The notes under the pieces were generated by a model. It was not told where the DNA came from, did no database searches, and was given only the letters and a program-made list of their open reading frames with translations. Shown in pieces: positions 44,137 to 51,092 of a stretch of 64,000 bases of DNA. Source of the DNA: Arenimonas oryziterrae DSM 21050 = YC6267 (lineage in GTDB: Bacteria; Pseudomonadota; Gammaproteobacteria; Xanthomonadales; Xanthomonadaceae); NCBI RefSeq assembly GCF_000420545.1, contig NZ_ATVD01000002.1, forward strand, positions 1 to 64,000, written 5' to 3'. Positions within the stretch are counted from its first letter, which is position 1, and every line of letters begins with the position of its first letter. The position numbers and the translations under genes were made by a program.

Positions 44137-46125
44137 CTACCAGTGCACGCCGCGCATGAGGGCCGCGAAAGCGATCTGTTCGCTGCTCGGCTGCTCGCTC
44201 TTGAGCGCCTTGCGATCGCCCTTCGCCGCGGCCGAATCCGGGAACATCTCGAACGCGGTGTTCATGATGACCTCGTAGGCCTTCGGCACCAGCGCATTCA
44301 AGGTCGCAGCGAAGATGCCCATCCGCGTGGCCACGCGGCTCGGCCGCTCGATGATCGCCTTGACGACCAGGTCGGCGGCTTCTTCCGGCGTCAGCGTCGG
44401 CACCGAGTCGTACATCTTGGTCGGCGCGATCATCGGCGTCTTCACCAGCGGCATGTTGACCGTGGTGAATGCGATGTTCTTGCCGCTGAACTCGGCCTGC
44501 GCGCAACGGCTGAATGCATCCAGCGCCGCCTTCGAAGCGACATAGGCCGAGAATCGCGGCGAACTGGCCAGCACGCCGATCGAGCTGATGTTGATGATGT
44601 GACCCTTGTGACGATGGGTCATCTGCGGCAGGAAGCCCATGATCAGGCGCAGGCAGCCGAAGTAGTTCAGCTGCATCGTGCGCTCGTAATCGTGGAAGCG
44701 ATCGTAGCTGGCCTCAACCGAACGCCGGATCGAGCGACCAGCGTTGTTGACCAGCACGTCCACGTGCTTGTGATCGTGCAGCACCTTCTTGACCAGCTCG
44801 TCGCAGGACGCGAGGTCGGTCAGGTCGCAGGTGTAGGCCCAGCACTTTCCGCCGAGCGCGAGAATCTCGTCGCGGGTCTTGGTCAGCTCCTCTTCGCCAC
44901 GCGCGACGATGATGACCTTGGCGCCGGCCTCGGCCACCTTGATCGCCGAGGCGCGGCCGATACCGGACGAACCGCCGGTGATGAGCACGACCTTGTTCTC
45001 GACCTTGCCGCGCAGCGAGCGGTCGATGAACAGGTCCGGGTCCAGATGACGCTCCCAGAAGTCCCACAGGCGCCAGGCATAGCCTTCGAGATCGGGCACG
45101 CTGATCTTGCTGCCCTTGAGCGCGCGCTCGGTTTCGCGGCTATCGAAACGGGTCGGATACGTGATCAGCTTCAGGGTCTGCGGCGGCAGGCGCAGATCCT
45201 TGAGCAGCATGCTGGTGAAGCGCTTGACCGGCGGCAGGTTCAGCACCGCGCCGCGCACCGCGCCGGGCACGACCGCGAGCATGCGGGCGTCCAAGCGCAT
45301 GGTCATTTCCGGCGCATGCGCCGCCCGGCAGAAGGTGTTGAGCACTTCGCCGATGCGCTTGGGGTCCGGATCGACCAGGTGGAAGCATTTGCCGTCCAGG
45401 CCCTTCTTGTGGGCGATGTGGTCCATCGCGTCGACGACGAAGTCCACGGGCACGATATTGATGCGGCCGCCCTCGATACCCAGGGTCGGCATCCACTGCG
45501 GCAGAGCCTGACGCATCTTCTTGATGAGGGTGAACAGATAGTACGGACCGTCGATCTTGTCGATCTCGCCGGTTTGCGAATGTCCCACGACCGCGCCGGG
45601 ACGGTAGATGCGGTAGGGAACCTTGCATTCCTTGCGCACCAGTCCCTCGGAATCGTGCTTGGTGCGGAAATACGGATCGGACAGGCCCTCGGCCTCGTCG
45701 AACATGTCCTCGCGGAACACGCCGGGGTACAGGCCGGCGGCGGCGATCGAGCTGGTGTGGTGGAAGCAGCCGGCCTTGACCGCGCCGGCGAGTTCGATCG
45801 CGTGGCGCGTGCCTTCCACGTTCGCGACTTTCTGCGATTCGGCATCCGCCGACAGGTCGTAGATCGCGGCCAAGTGGAAAAAGTGCTGGACCTTGCCGGC
45901 CAGCGCCTTGATCTGCGCCGCGCTCAGGCCGAGCTTGGGCTTGGACAGGTCACCGGTGACCGCGATCACGCGTTTACGGTCCCAGCCCATTTTTTCGCCG
46001 ATGGCATCAAGCTTTTTCTCGGACCCCTTGCGCACCAGCACGTGGATCGTGCCCTTGCGCTTGAGCAGATTGCTGACCAGGAAACGTCCGACGAAACCGG
46101 TCGCGCCAGTGACGAAATAACTCAT
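44137..46125 (-). CDS. Two-domain SDR protein, probable fatty acyl-CoA reductase (alcohol-forming)
   Basis: A 662-residue fusion. The N-terminal extended SDR half resembles NAD_binding_4 acyl-CoA reductases, with TGATGFVG at residues 6-13 and Tyr152-x3-Lys156; the C-terminal classical SDR half has ITGGSSGIG (about 383-391), NISSIG and YVASK (Tyr at about 525). Length and layout match the Marinobacter-type reductase that takes acyl-CoA to fatty alcohol in two steps (about 660 residues). The start MSYFVTGATG is chosen because the nucleotide-binding strand begins there. Divergent from an ACBP-TetR pair. Other roles, such as lipid ketone reduction, remain possible. Confidence 0.78.
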   Translation of the reverse strand: MSYFVTGATGFVGRFLVSNLLKRKGTIHVLVRKGSEKKLDAIGEKMGWDRKRVIAVTGDLSKPKLGLSAAQIKALAGKVQHFFHLAAIYDLSADAESQKVANVEGTRHAIELAGAVKAGCFHHTSSIAAAGLYPGVFREDMFDEAEGLSDPYFRTKHDSEGLVRKECKVPYRIYRPGAVVGHSQTGEIDKIDGPYYLFTLIKKMRQALPQWMPTLGIEGGRINIVPVDFVVDAMDHIAHKKGLDGKCFHLVDPDPKRIGEVLNTFCRAAHAPEMTMRLDARMLAVVPGAVRGAVLNLPPVKRFTSMLLKDLRLPPQTLKLITYPTRFDSRETERALKGSKISVPDLEGYAWRLWDFWERHLDPDLFIDRSLRGKVENKVVLITGGSSGIGRASAIKVAEAGAKVIIVARGEEELTKTRDEILALGGKCWAYTCDLTDLASCDELVKKVLHDHKHVDVLVNNAGRSIRRSVEASYDRFHDYERTMQLNYFGCLRLIMGFLPQMTHRHKGHIINISSIGVLASSPRFSAYVASKAALDAFSRCAQAEFSGKNIAFTTVNMPLVKTPMIAPTKMYDSVPTLTPEEAADLVVKAIIERPSRVATRMGIFAATLNALVPKAYEVIMNTAFEMFPDSAAAKGDRKALKSEQPSSEQIAFAALMRGVHW

Positions 46126-46188
46126 GATTGCCCCCACCCCGAGACGATGACCGGCCACGCCAGCCAAGAGCCGCTAACTTGCCAGACG

Positions 46189-46200
46189 AACGCTACCGTT
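46189..46200. promoter_or_regulatory. Operator-like imperfect palindrome
   Basis: AACG-CTAC-CGTT, an inverted repeat in the 158-base divergent gap between the reductase-like gene and the ACBP gene. It is a reasonable size and place for a site of the neighbouring TetR regulator. No clear -35/-10 pair was found. Speculative. Confidence 0.3.
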
Positions 46201-46283
46201 ACAAACATTCCGGCGCACTCGTTGACCGCTTCCGGGGGCCGTGATATCACCAACGCTTGCCCTGTTCGCCGAGACCGAGTGCC

Positions 46284-46541
46284 ATGTCCGACCTCAAGAA
46301 GCAGTTCGAGAAAGCCGCCAAAGACATCATGAGCCTGGCCGATCGTCCCGATAACGACACCATGCTCCGGCTCTATGGCCTCTACAAGCAGGGGTCCGAG
46401 GGCGACGTCAAAGGCCCGAAGCCGGGCTTCTTCGATTTCGTCGGCACCGCCAAGTACGAAGCCTGGGAAAAAATGGCCGGCACCGACTCCGAGCAGGCGA
46501 TGAAGAAATACGTCGATCTGGTCAAGAAGCTGGTCGGCTGA
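46284..46541 (+). CDS. Acyl-CoA-binding protein
   Basis: An 85-residue four-helix ACBP. KQFEKAAKDI, LRLYGLYKQGSEGDV, PGFFDFVGTAKYEAWEKM and the closing AMKKYVDLVKKL are the family signature, including the Tyr and Lys residues that hold the CoA phosphate and adenine. It buffers and delivers long-chain acyl-CoA. ACBP is common in eukaryotes and found only in some bacteria. It is followed 4 bases later by a TetR gene and is divergent from the acyl-CoA reductase-like gene. Confidence 0.92.
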   Translation: MSDLKKQFEKAAKDIMSLADRPDNDTMLRLYGLYKQGSEGDVKGPKPGFFDFVGTAKYEAWEKMAGTDSEQAMKKYVDLVKKLVG

Positions 46542-46545
46542 GGCA

Positions 46546-47172
46546 ATGGCCCGGCAGACCCGCCAACGCATCCTCGACACCTCGCTCGCCATGTTCAATG
46601 TGCAGGGCGAGCCGAACGTCACCACCAATCACATCGCCGACGAGCTGGAAATCAGCCCGGGCAATCTGTACTACCACTTCCGCAACAAGGACGACATTAT
46701 CGAGCAGCTGTTCCAGCGCTATGAAGAGCGTATGGATTCGGCCCTGCTCGCCCCGGAAGGCCGGCTGCCCAATCTCGAGGACATCTGGCTGCAATTGCAC
46801 CTGGTGTTCGAGTGCATCTGGGAATACCGGTTCCTGTATCGGGACCTCGTCGACATCCTCAGCCGCAACCGGCATCTGCGCATGCGCTTCTCGCGCATCC
46901 TCAAACGCGCGGCCGGGAATGCCACCGGTGTGATGCGCGGCCTGGTGCAGGCCGGCGTCATGCGCGCCTCGGCCGCCGAAATCGAGGGCACGGCGACCAA
47001 TATCCTCGTGCTGGCCACGTTCTGGCTCAATTACGCCAGCGTCCGCGGCGACAAGGACGAGCAGGAAGCGATCCGGCTGGGCATCGTCCAGGTCATGATG
47101 CTGGTCGCCCCGTTCATGCGGGACGAGGAACGCCTGCACCTCAACACCCTGACCAAGGCCTACCTGCGCTAG
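46546..47172 (+). CDS. TetR/AcrR-family transcriptional regulator
   Basis: A 208-residue regulator: N-terminal HTH (RQRILDTSLAMFNVQGEPNVTT, then SPGNLYYHFRNKDDII) and an all-helical ligand domain with WEYRFLYRDLVDILSRN, typical of a TetR subgroup common in Xanthomonadales and Pseudomonas. It lies 4 bases after the ACBP gene and probably shares its transcript. By position it could respond to acyl-CoA and control ACBP and the divergent reductase (inference). Confidence 0.88.
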   Translation: MARQTRQRILDTSLAMFNVQGEPNVTTNHIADELEISPGNLYYHFRNKDDIIEQLFQRYEERMDSALLAPEGRLPNLEDIWLQLHLVFECIWEYRFLYRDLVDILSRNRHLRMRFSRILKRAAGNATGVMRGLVQAGVMRASAAEIEGTATNILVLATFWLNYASVRGDKDEQEAIRLGIVQVMMLVAPFMRDEERLHLNTLTKAYLR

Positions 47173-47218
47173 CCCCCAGGGGCCGGGCCCGCCCGGTTGA
47201 ATTTCCCAAGGTCTTGTA

Positions 47219-47247
47219 TTGCAAGCGATCTTTCGGCCTTGTATAAT
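47219..47247 (+). promoter_or_regulatory. Strong sigma-70 promoter of the L36 gene
   Basis: TTGCAA (47219-47224), a 17-base spacer, and consensus TATAAT (47242-47247), 36 bases before the ATG. It is one of the best promoter matches in the window. Confidence 0.8.
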
Positions 47248-47283
47248 CCCGCTTCTTTTGCAACCCGTTCCTAGGAATCCACC

Positions 47284-47409
47284 ATGAAAGTCCTGTCGTC
47301 CCTCAAGTCGGCGAAGACCCGCCATCGCGACTGCAAGGTCGTCCGCCGTCGCGGCAAGGTCTTCGTGATCTGCAAGTCCAACCCGCGTTTCAAGGCCCGC
47401 CAGCGCTAA
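47284..47409 (+). CDS. rpmJ: Short 50S ribosomal protein L36 (YkgO-like, zinc-independent type)
   Basis: A 41-residue basic protein, [17 protein letters not shown]..., identical in plan to the YkgO/L36B paralog of E. coli. Only two cysteines (17 and 30) are present, so the four-ligand zinc site of canonical L36 is missing. It has a strong promoter upstream and a strong terminator downstream, a single-gene transcript. It is not linked to the main ribosomal operons; whether another rpmJ exists elsewhere cannot be judged. In E. coli ykgO is zinc-repressed by Zur; no Zur box was recognised here. Confidence 0.9.
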
Positions 47410-47435
47410 GCGCAGGGCCTCACGGGTTTAGGGTG

Positions 47436-47464
47436 AACGCCGGCGAAAGCCGGCGTTTTCTTTT
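47436..47464 (+). terminator. Rho-independent terminator after the L36 gene
   Basis: Perfect 9-bp stem AACGCCGGC / GCCGGCGTT with a GAAA tetraloop and a T-rich tail. Confidence 0.93.
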
Positions 47465-47553
47465 GCCGCGCCGCGATTAGGCATTCCCGGACGGATTTGA
47501 CAGAATCGCCCCTGCACAGCGGGTAGTACCCCCCAACTCAGCGGAGCAGCCCC

Positions 47554-47889
47554 ATGAAGCGCATTACCCTGTCCCTCGCCCTTTCCTTCGGTTTGCTCGC
47601 CGGCGCCGCCGCCCAGGCCGATACCCTGTTGATCCAGCGCGTCCAGACCGAGCAAGGCATCAGCCTGCCCAAGCGTGGCGCCACCATGGCCCAGGTCGAA
47701 GCCCAGTTCGGCGCGCCGACCCAGAAATTCGGCGCCGTCGCCGGCCCGGGCTCGCGCAAGCGCAACCCGCCGATCACGCGTTGGGCCTACAACAACTTCA
47801 ACGTGTTCTTCGAATACAACCACGTGGTCGATGCGGTGGTGGTCAAGGCCCGCCCCGAAGAAATCGGCCCCGCACCCGTCCGGAACTGA
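47554..47889 (+). CDS. Exported small protein of unknown function
   Basis: A 111-residue precursor with a signal peptide (MKRITLSLALSFGLLAGAAAQA). The mature part has MAQVEAQFGAPTQKFG and ITRWAYNNFNVFFEYNHVVDAVV, reminiscent of the small BamE/SmpA-type fold, where a helix pair precedes a short sheet, but no firm family is assigned. The stop overlaps the aguA start (TGATG), so the genes are coupled. Function unknown. Confidence 0.7.
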   Translation: MKRITLSLALSFGLLAGAAAQADTLLIQRVQTEQGISLPKRGATMAQVEAQFGAPTQKFGAVAGPGSRKRNPPITRWAYNNFNVFFEYNHVVDAVVVKARPEEIGPAPVRN

Positions 47890-48920
47890 TGAACCAGTCA
47901 CCGCGTTTCCCGGCGGAATGGGAGCCCCAGTCCGCCGTCCTGATCGCGTGGCCGCATGCCGGCACCGATTGGGCTGATCGCCTGGCCGAGGTCGAAGGCA
48001 CGTACGTCGCCCTCGTTGCTGCCATCAGCCGCCGCCAGGCCGTCCTGATCTGCGTCGCAGACGCGGCCTTGCAAGACCATGCCTGCGGGCTGCTTTCGGC
48101 CGCCGGCGTGGATCTGGCGCGGCTGCGCTTCGAACGCCTGCCCTACGACGACACCTGGCTGCGTGATTCCGGTCCGATCACCCTGCGCGACGGCGGGCGT
48201 TACCGGATGCTCGACTTCCACTTCACGGCCTGGGGAGGCAAGTTCGAGGCCGGTCTGGATGACCAGATCGTTGCGACGCTGTTCGAGCGCGGCCTGTTCC
48301 AGCATGCCAGCCGCGAGCGCATCGATTTCGCACTCGAAGGCGGCGGAATCGAAACCGACGGCAACGGTACCTTGCTGTCGACCTGGACCTGCCTGCACGA
48401 GCGCCATCCCGAAGCGAGCCGCGAACAGATCACCCGTCAGCTGCAGACCTGGTTGCACCAGGACCGCACGCTCTGGCTCGATCACGGCTACCTGGAAGGC
48501 GACGACACCGACGCGCATATCGACACCCTCGCCCGCTTCGCTGGCCGCGATGCGATCGTCTACCAGGGCTGCGATGACCCGGGCGACACGCACTACGCCG
48601 AGCTTGGCGCGATGGCCACCGAACTCGCCGCATTCCGCACCCGGGATGGCCAGCCCTATCGGCTGTTCGAACTGCCCTGGGCACAACCGATTCTCGACGA
48701 AGGTCGCCGCCTCGCGGCGTCCTACGCAAATTTCCTGATCATCAACGGTGCCCTGCTGATGCCCGCGTACGGCGATGCCGCCGACGTCCGTGCAGCGGCC
48801 GTGCTCGCCGAGGCGTTTCCCGCGCTAGAAATCGTTCCCGTCCCCTGCCGTGCGCTGATCTGGCAGAACGGCAGTCTGCACTGCATCACGATGCAGCTTC
48901 CCGAAGGTTTGCTCGCATGA
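47889..48920 (+). CDS. aguA: Agmatine deiminase
   Basis: A 343-residue enzyme of the guanidine-modifying fold, hydrolysing agmatine to N-carbamoylputrescine and ammonia. Active-site landmarks: WLRDSGP, ALEGGGIETDG, GYLEGDDTDAHID with His and Asp, and the nucleophile Cys in NGSLHCITMQ near the C-terminus. The start is within the stop of the exported protein gene; aguB overlaps its stop by four bases. Together aguA and aguB form the arginine-decarboxylase route to putrescine; speA is not in the window. Confidence 0.95.
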   Translation: MNQSPRFPAEWEPQSAVLIAWPHAGTDWADRLAEVEGTYVALVAAISRRQAVLICVADAALQDHACGLLSAAGVDLARLRFERLPYDDTWLRDSGPITLRDGGRYRMLDFHFTAWGGKFEAGLDDQIVATLFERGLFQHASRERIDFALEGGGIETDGNGTLLSTWTCLHERHPEASREQITRQLQTWLHQDRTLWLDHGYLEGDDTDAHIDTLARFAGRDAIVYQGCDDPGDTHYAELGAMATELAAFRTRDGQPYRLFELPWAQPILDEGRRLAASYANFLIINGALLMPAYGDAADVRAAAVLAEAFPALEIVPVPCRALIWQNGSLHCITMQLPEGLLA

Positions 48921-49804
48921 CCCAGTCCACGCTCACCGTCGCCCTCGTCCAGGAAATCGACCACGGCAGCGTCGAGGCCAACCTCGCCGTGATCGAACAA
49001 CGCGTCGCCGAGGCCGCGCAGCGCGGCGCCAAGCTGGTGCTGCTGCAGGAACTGCATAACGGCGCGTATTTCTGCCAGCACGAAAGCGTGGCGGAATTCG
49101 ATCGCGCGGAGGCCATCCCCGGTCCGAGCACTGCGCGCCTGGGCGCACTCGCCAAGAAGCACGGCGTCGTGCTGGTCGGCTCGCTGTTCGAACGTCGCGC
49201 TGCGGGCCTTTACCACAACACCGCGGTCGTCTTCGAAACCGACGGCACGCTCGTCGGCAAGTACCGCAAGATGCACATTCCGGACGATCCGGGCTTCTAC
49301 GAGAAGTTCTATTTCACGCCGGGCGATCTGGGTTTCGAACCGATCGATACCAGCGTCGGCCGCCTCGGCGTGCTCGTGTGCTGGGATCAGTGGTATCCCG
49401 AGGGCGCGCGCCTGATGGCGTTGGCCGGCGCAGAACTGCTGCTCTATCCGACCGCGATCGGTTGGGATCCGGACGACCAGGCGGACGAAAAAGATCGCCA
49501 GCGTGGCGCCTGGATCCTCAGCCACCGCGGCCATGCCGTCGCCAACGGCTTGTCGGTGCTCAGCTGCAATCGCGTCGGCCACGAGCCTTCGCCGCTCGGC
49601 GCCAGCGGCATTCGCTTCTGGGGCAGCAGTCACGTGCTCGGGCCGCAGGGCGAGTTTCTCGCCGAGGCCGGAAACGACTCGCCGCAATTGCTGATCGCCG
49701 AAGTGGATCTTGCGCGCAGCGAACATGTGCGCCGTATCTGGCCCTTCCTGCGCGACCGCCGCATCGACGCCTACCAGGATTTGCTCAAGCGCTACCGCGA
49801 CTGA
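48917..49804 (+). CDS. aguB: N-carbamoylputrescine amidase
   Basis: A 295-residue nitrilase-superfamily amidase with the catalytic triad Glu45 (LLQELHNG), Lys118 (KYRKMHIPD) and Cys155 (VLVCWDQWYPEG). It hydrolyses N-carbamoylputrescine to putrescine, CO2 and ammonia. The ATG overlaps the aguA stop (ATGA). A terminator follows. Confidence 0.96.
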   Translation: MTQSTLTVALVQEIDHGSVEANLAVIEQRVAEAAQRGAKLVLLQELHNGAYFCQHESVAEFDRAEAIPGPSTARLGALAKKHGVVLVGSLFERRAAGLYHNTAVVFETDGTLVGKYRKMHIPDDPGFYEKFYFTPGDLGFEPIDTSVGRLGVLVCWDQWYPEGARLMALAGAELLLYPTAIGWDPDDQADEKDRQRGAWILSHRGHAVANGLSVLSCNRVGHEPSPLGASGIRFWGSSHVLGPQGEFLAEAGNDSPQLLIAEVDLARSEHVRRIWPFLRDRRIDAYQDLLKRYRD

Positions 49805-49832
49805 GCCTCCGCCAGCGACAACGCCTCCCCGC

Positions 49833-49861
49833 GACGACCGGCGACGGTCGTCCGTTTTTTT
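49833..49861 (+). terminator. Rho-independent terminator after aguB, close to the traB start
   Basis: Perfect 8-bp stem GACGACCG / CGGTCGTC, GCGA loop, followed two bases later by a run of seven T. The traB ATG begins only 17 bases downstream of the T-run, so traB is either expressed by read-through or starts from a promoter within aguB. Confidence 0.85.
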
Positions 49862-49877
49862 CCCCGACCTGAAACCC

Positions 49878-51083
49878 ATGACCGAATCCCGCTCCGACCT
49901 CGCCCAGCAGCCGCACGCCATCGTCGAACGCGACGGCGTGCGCTACACCTTGTTGGGCACCGCGCATGTCTCGCGCGCGAGCATCGAGGCCGTCGAAGCC
50001 GCGATCGCCAGCGGCACCTACGACACGATCGCCGTCGAGCTGGACAACAATCGCCTGCGCGCCCTCACTGAGCCGGATCTGCTCAACAAGCTCGATCTGT
50101 TCCAGATCATTCGCGAGGGCAAGACGGGACTGGTCGCCGCCAATCTCGCACTCGCCGCGTATCAGCGCCGCCTAGCCGAACAACTCGGCGTCGAGCCCGG
50201 GGCCGAACTCAAGGCGGCCGCCCTCGGCGCCAAGCAACGCGGCTTGGCGTTGGCCGTGATCGATCGCGATGTCGGCACTACGCTCAAGCGGGCCTGGAGC
50301 AAGCTTGGCCTCTGGGGCCGCAGCAAGCTCATGGCCGGACTCGCTGGCAGCCTGTTCGTCGACGAGAAGGTTGAAGAAAGCGAAATCGAGAAACTCAAGG
50401 AAGGCGATCTGTTGGAGTCGAGCTTTGGCGAATTTGCCGAGCAGACGCCGGAGCTGTTCGAGGCAGTGATCGCCGAACGCGATCGCTACATGGCAGCTCG
50501 CCTGCGTCAGGTCGGCGCTGAAGGCCAGGCCCGCGAAGTGCTCGCCGTGGTCGGCGCGGGTCATCTGAAAGGCCTGGAAACCGAACTCACCGAAGGCAAT
50601 GCGCCACCGGCCGAACTACTCGCCGAGCTCGACAACCTGCCGCAGGGCAGCCGCATTCCCTGGTTCACGATGATTTTCGCGGGCAGCCTGCTCGCCGCGT
50701 TCGGCTGGGGCTATTACCACGGCGGCTTCGATCTGGCGTCCAAGCTCGTGCTGAGCTGGAGCGTCATCACCGCGATCGGCGGTGCATTGGGCTGTCTGGC
50801 CGCCGGCGGACATCCCCTGTCGATTCTCGGCGCGGCGCTCGCTTCGCCGATCTCGCCGCTGATTCCCGCACTGAGCTCTGGCATGGTCAGCGCCTTCATC
50901 GAAGCCTGGCTGCGCCGTCCGACCTATCAGGACATGCTGAATCTGCGCGACGACACCATCAGCCTCGCCGGCTGGTGGCGCAATCGTTTCTCCCGCGCCT
51001 TCCTCAACTTCGTGCTCACCAATCTGGGCACCAGCATCGCCGTGTGGGTCGCCGGCGCCGCGGTGATCCACAAGCTGGGATAA
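49878..51083 (+). CDS. TraB/PrgY-family membrane protein
   Basis: A 401-residue protein with an N-terminal TraB domain (LLGTAHVSRASIEAVE, IAVELDNNR, VVGAGHLKG) and a C-terminal part with about four membrane helices (from about residue 275). The GTAHVS, E and GAGH residues are the metal-dependent-protease-like motifs shared with Tiki and PrgY proteins. The biological substrate is unknown. The ATG is chosen at MTESRSD, after the terminator. It ends 9 bases from the convergent RND permease gene. Confidence 0.85.
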   Translation: MTESRSDLAQQPHAIVERDGVRYTLLGTAHVSRASIEAVEAAIASGTYDTIAVELDNNRLRALTEPDLLNKLDLFQIIREGKTGLVAANLALAAYQRRLAEQLGVEPGAELKAAALGAKQRGLALAVIDRDVGTTLKRAWSKLGLWGRSKLMAGLAGSLFVDEKVEESEIEKLKEGDLLESSFGEFAEQTPELFEAVIAERDRYMAARLRQVGAEGQAREVLAVVGAGHLKGLETELTEGNAPPAELLAELDNLPQGSRIPWFTMIFAGSLLAAFGWGYYHGGFDLASKLVLSWSVITAIGGALGCLAAGGHPLSILGAALASPISPLIPALSSGMVSAFIEAWLRRPTYQDMLNLRDDTISLAGWWRNRFSRAFLNFVLTNLGTSIAVWVAGAAVIHKLG

Positions 51084-51092
51084 CCGCGCGCG

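Noticed and set aside
47497-47529. TTGACA upstream of the exported-protein gene at 47554
   Set aside because: The -35 is consensus but the only -10-like bases (TAGTAC) are 21 bases away, too far for a normal promoter.
51084-51092. Possible terminator between traB and the convergent RND permease
   Set aside because: Only nine bases separate the stops and no stem-loop with a T-tract is visible.
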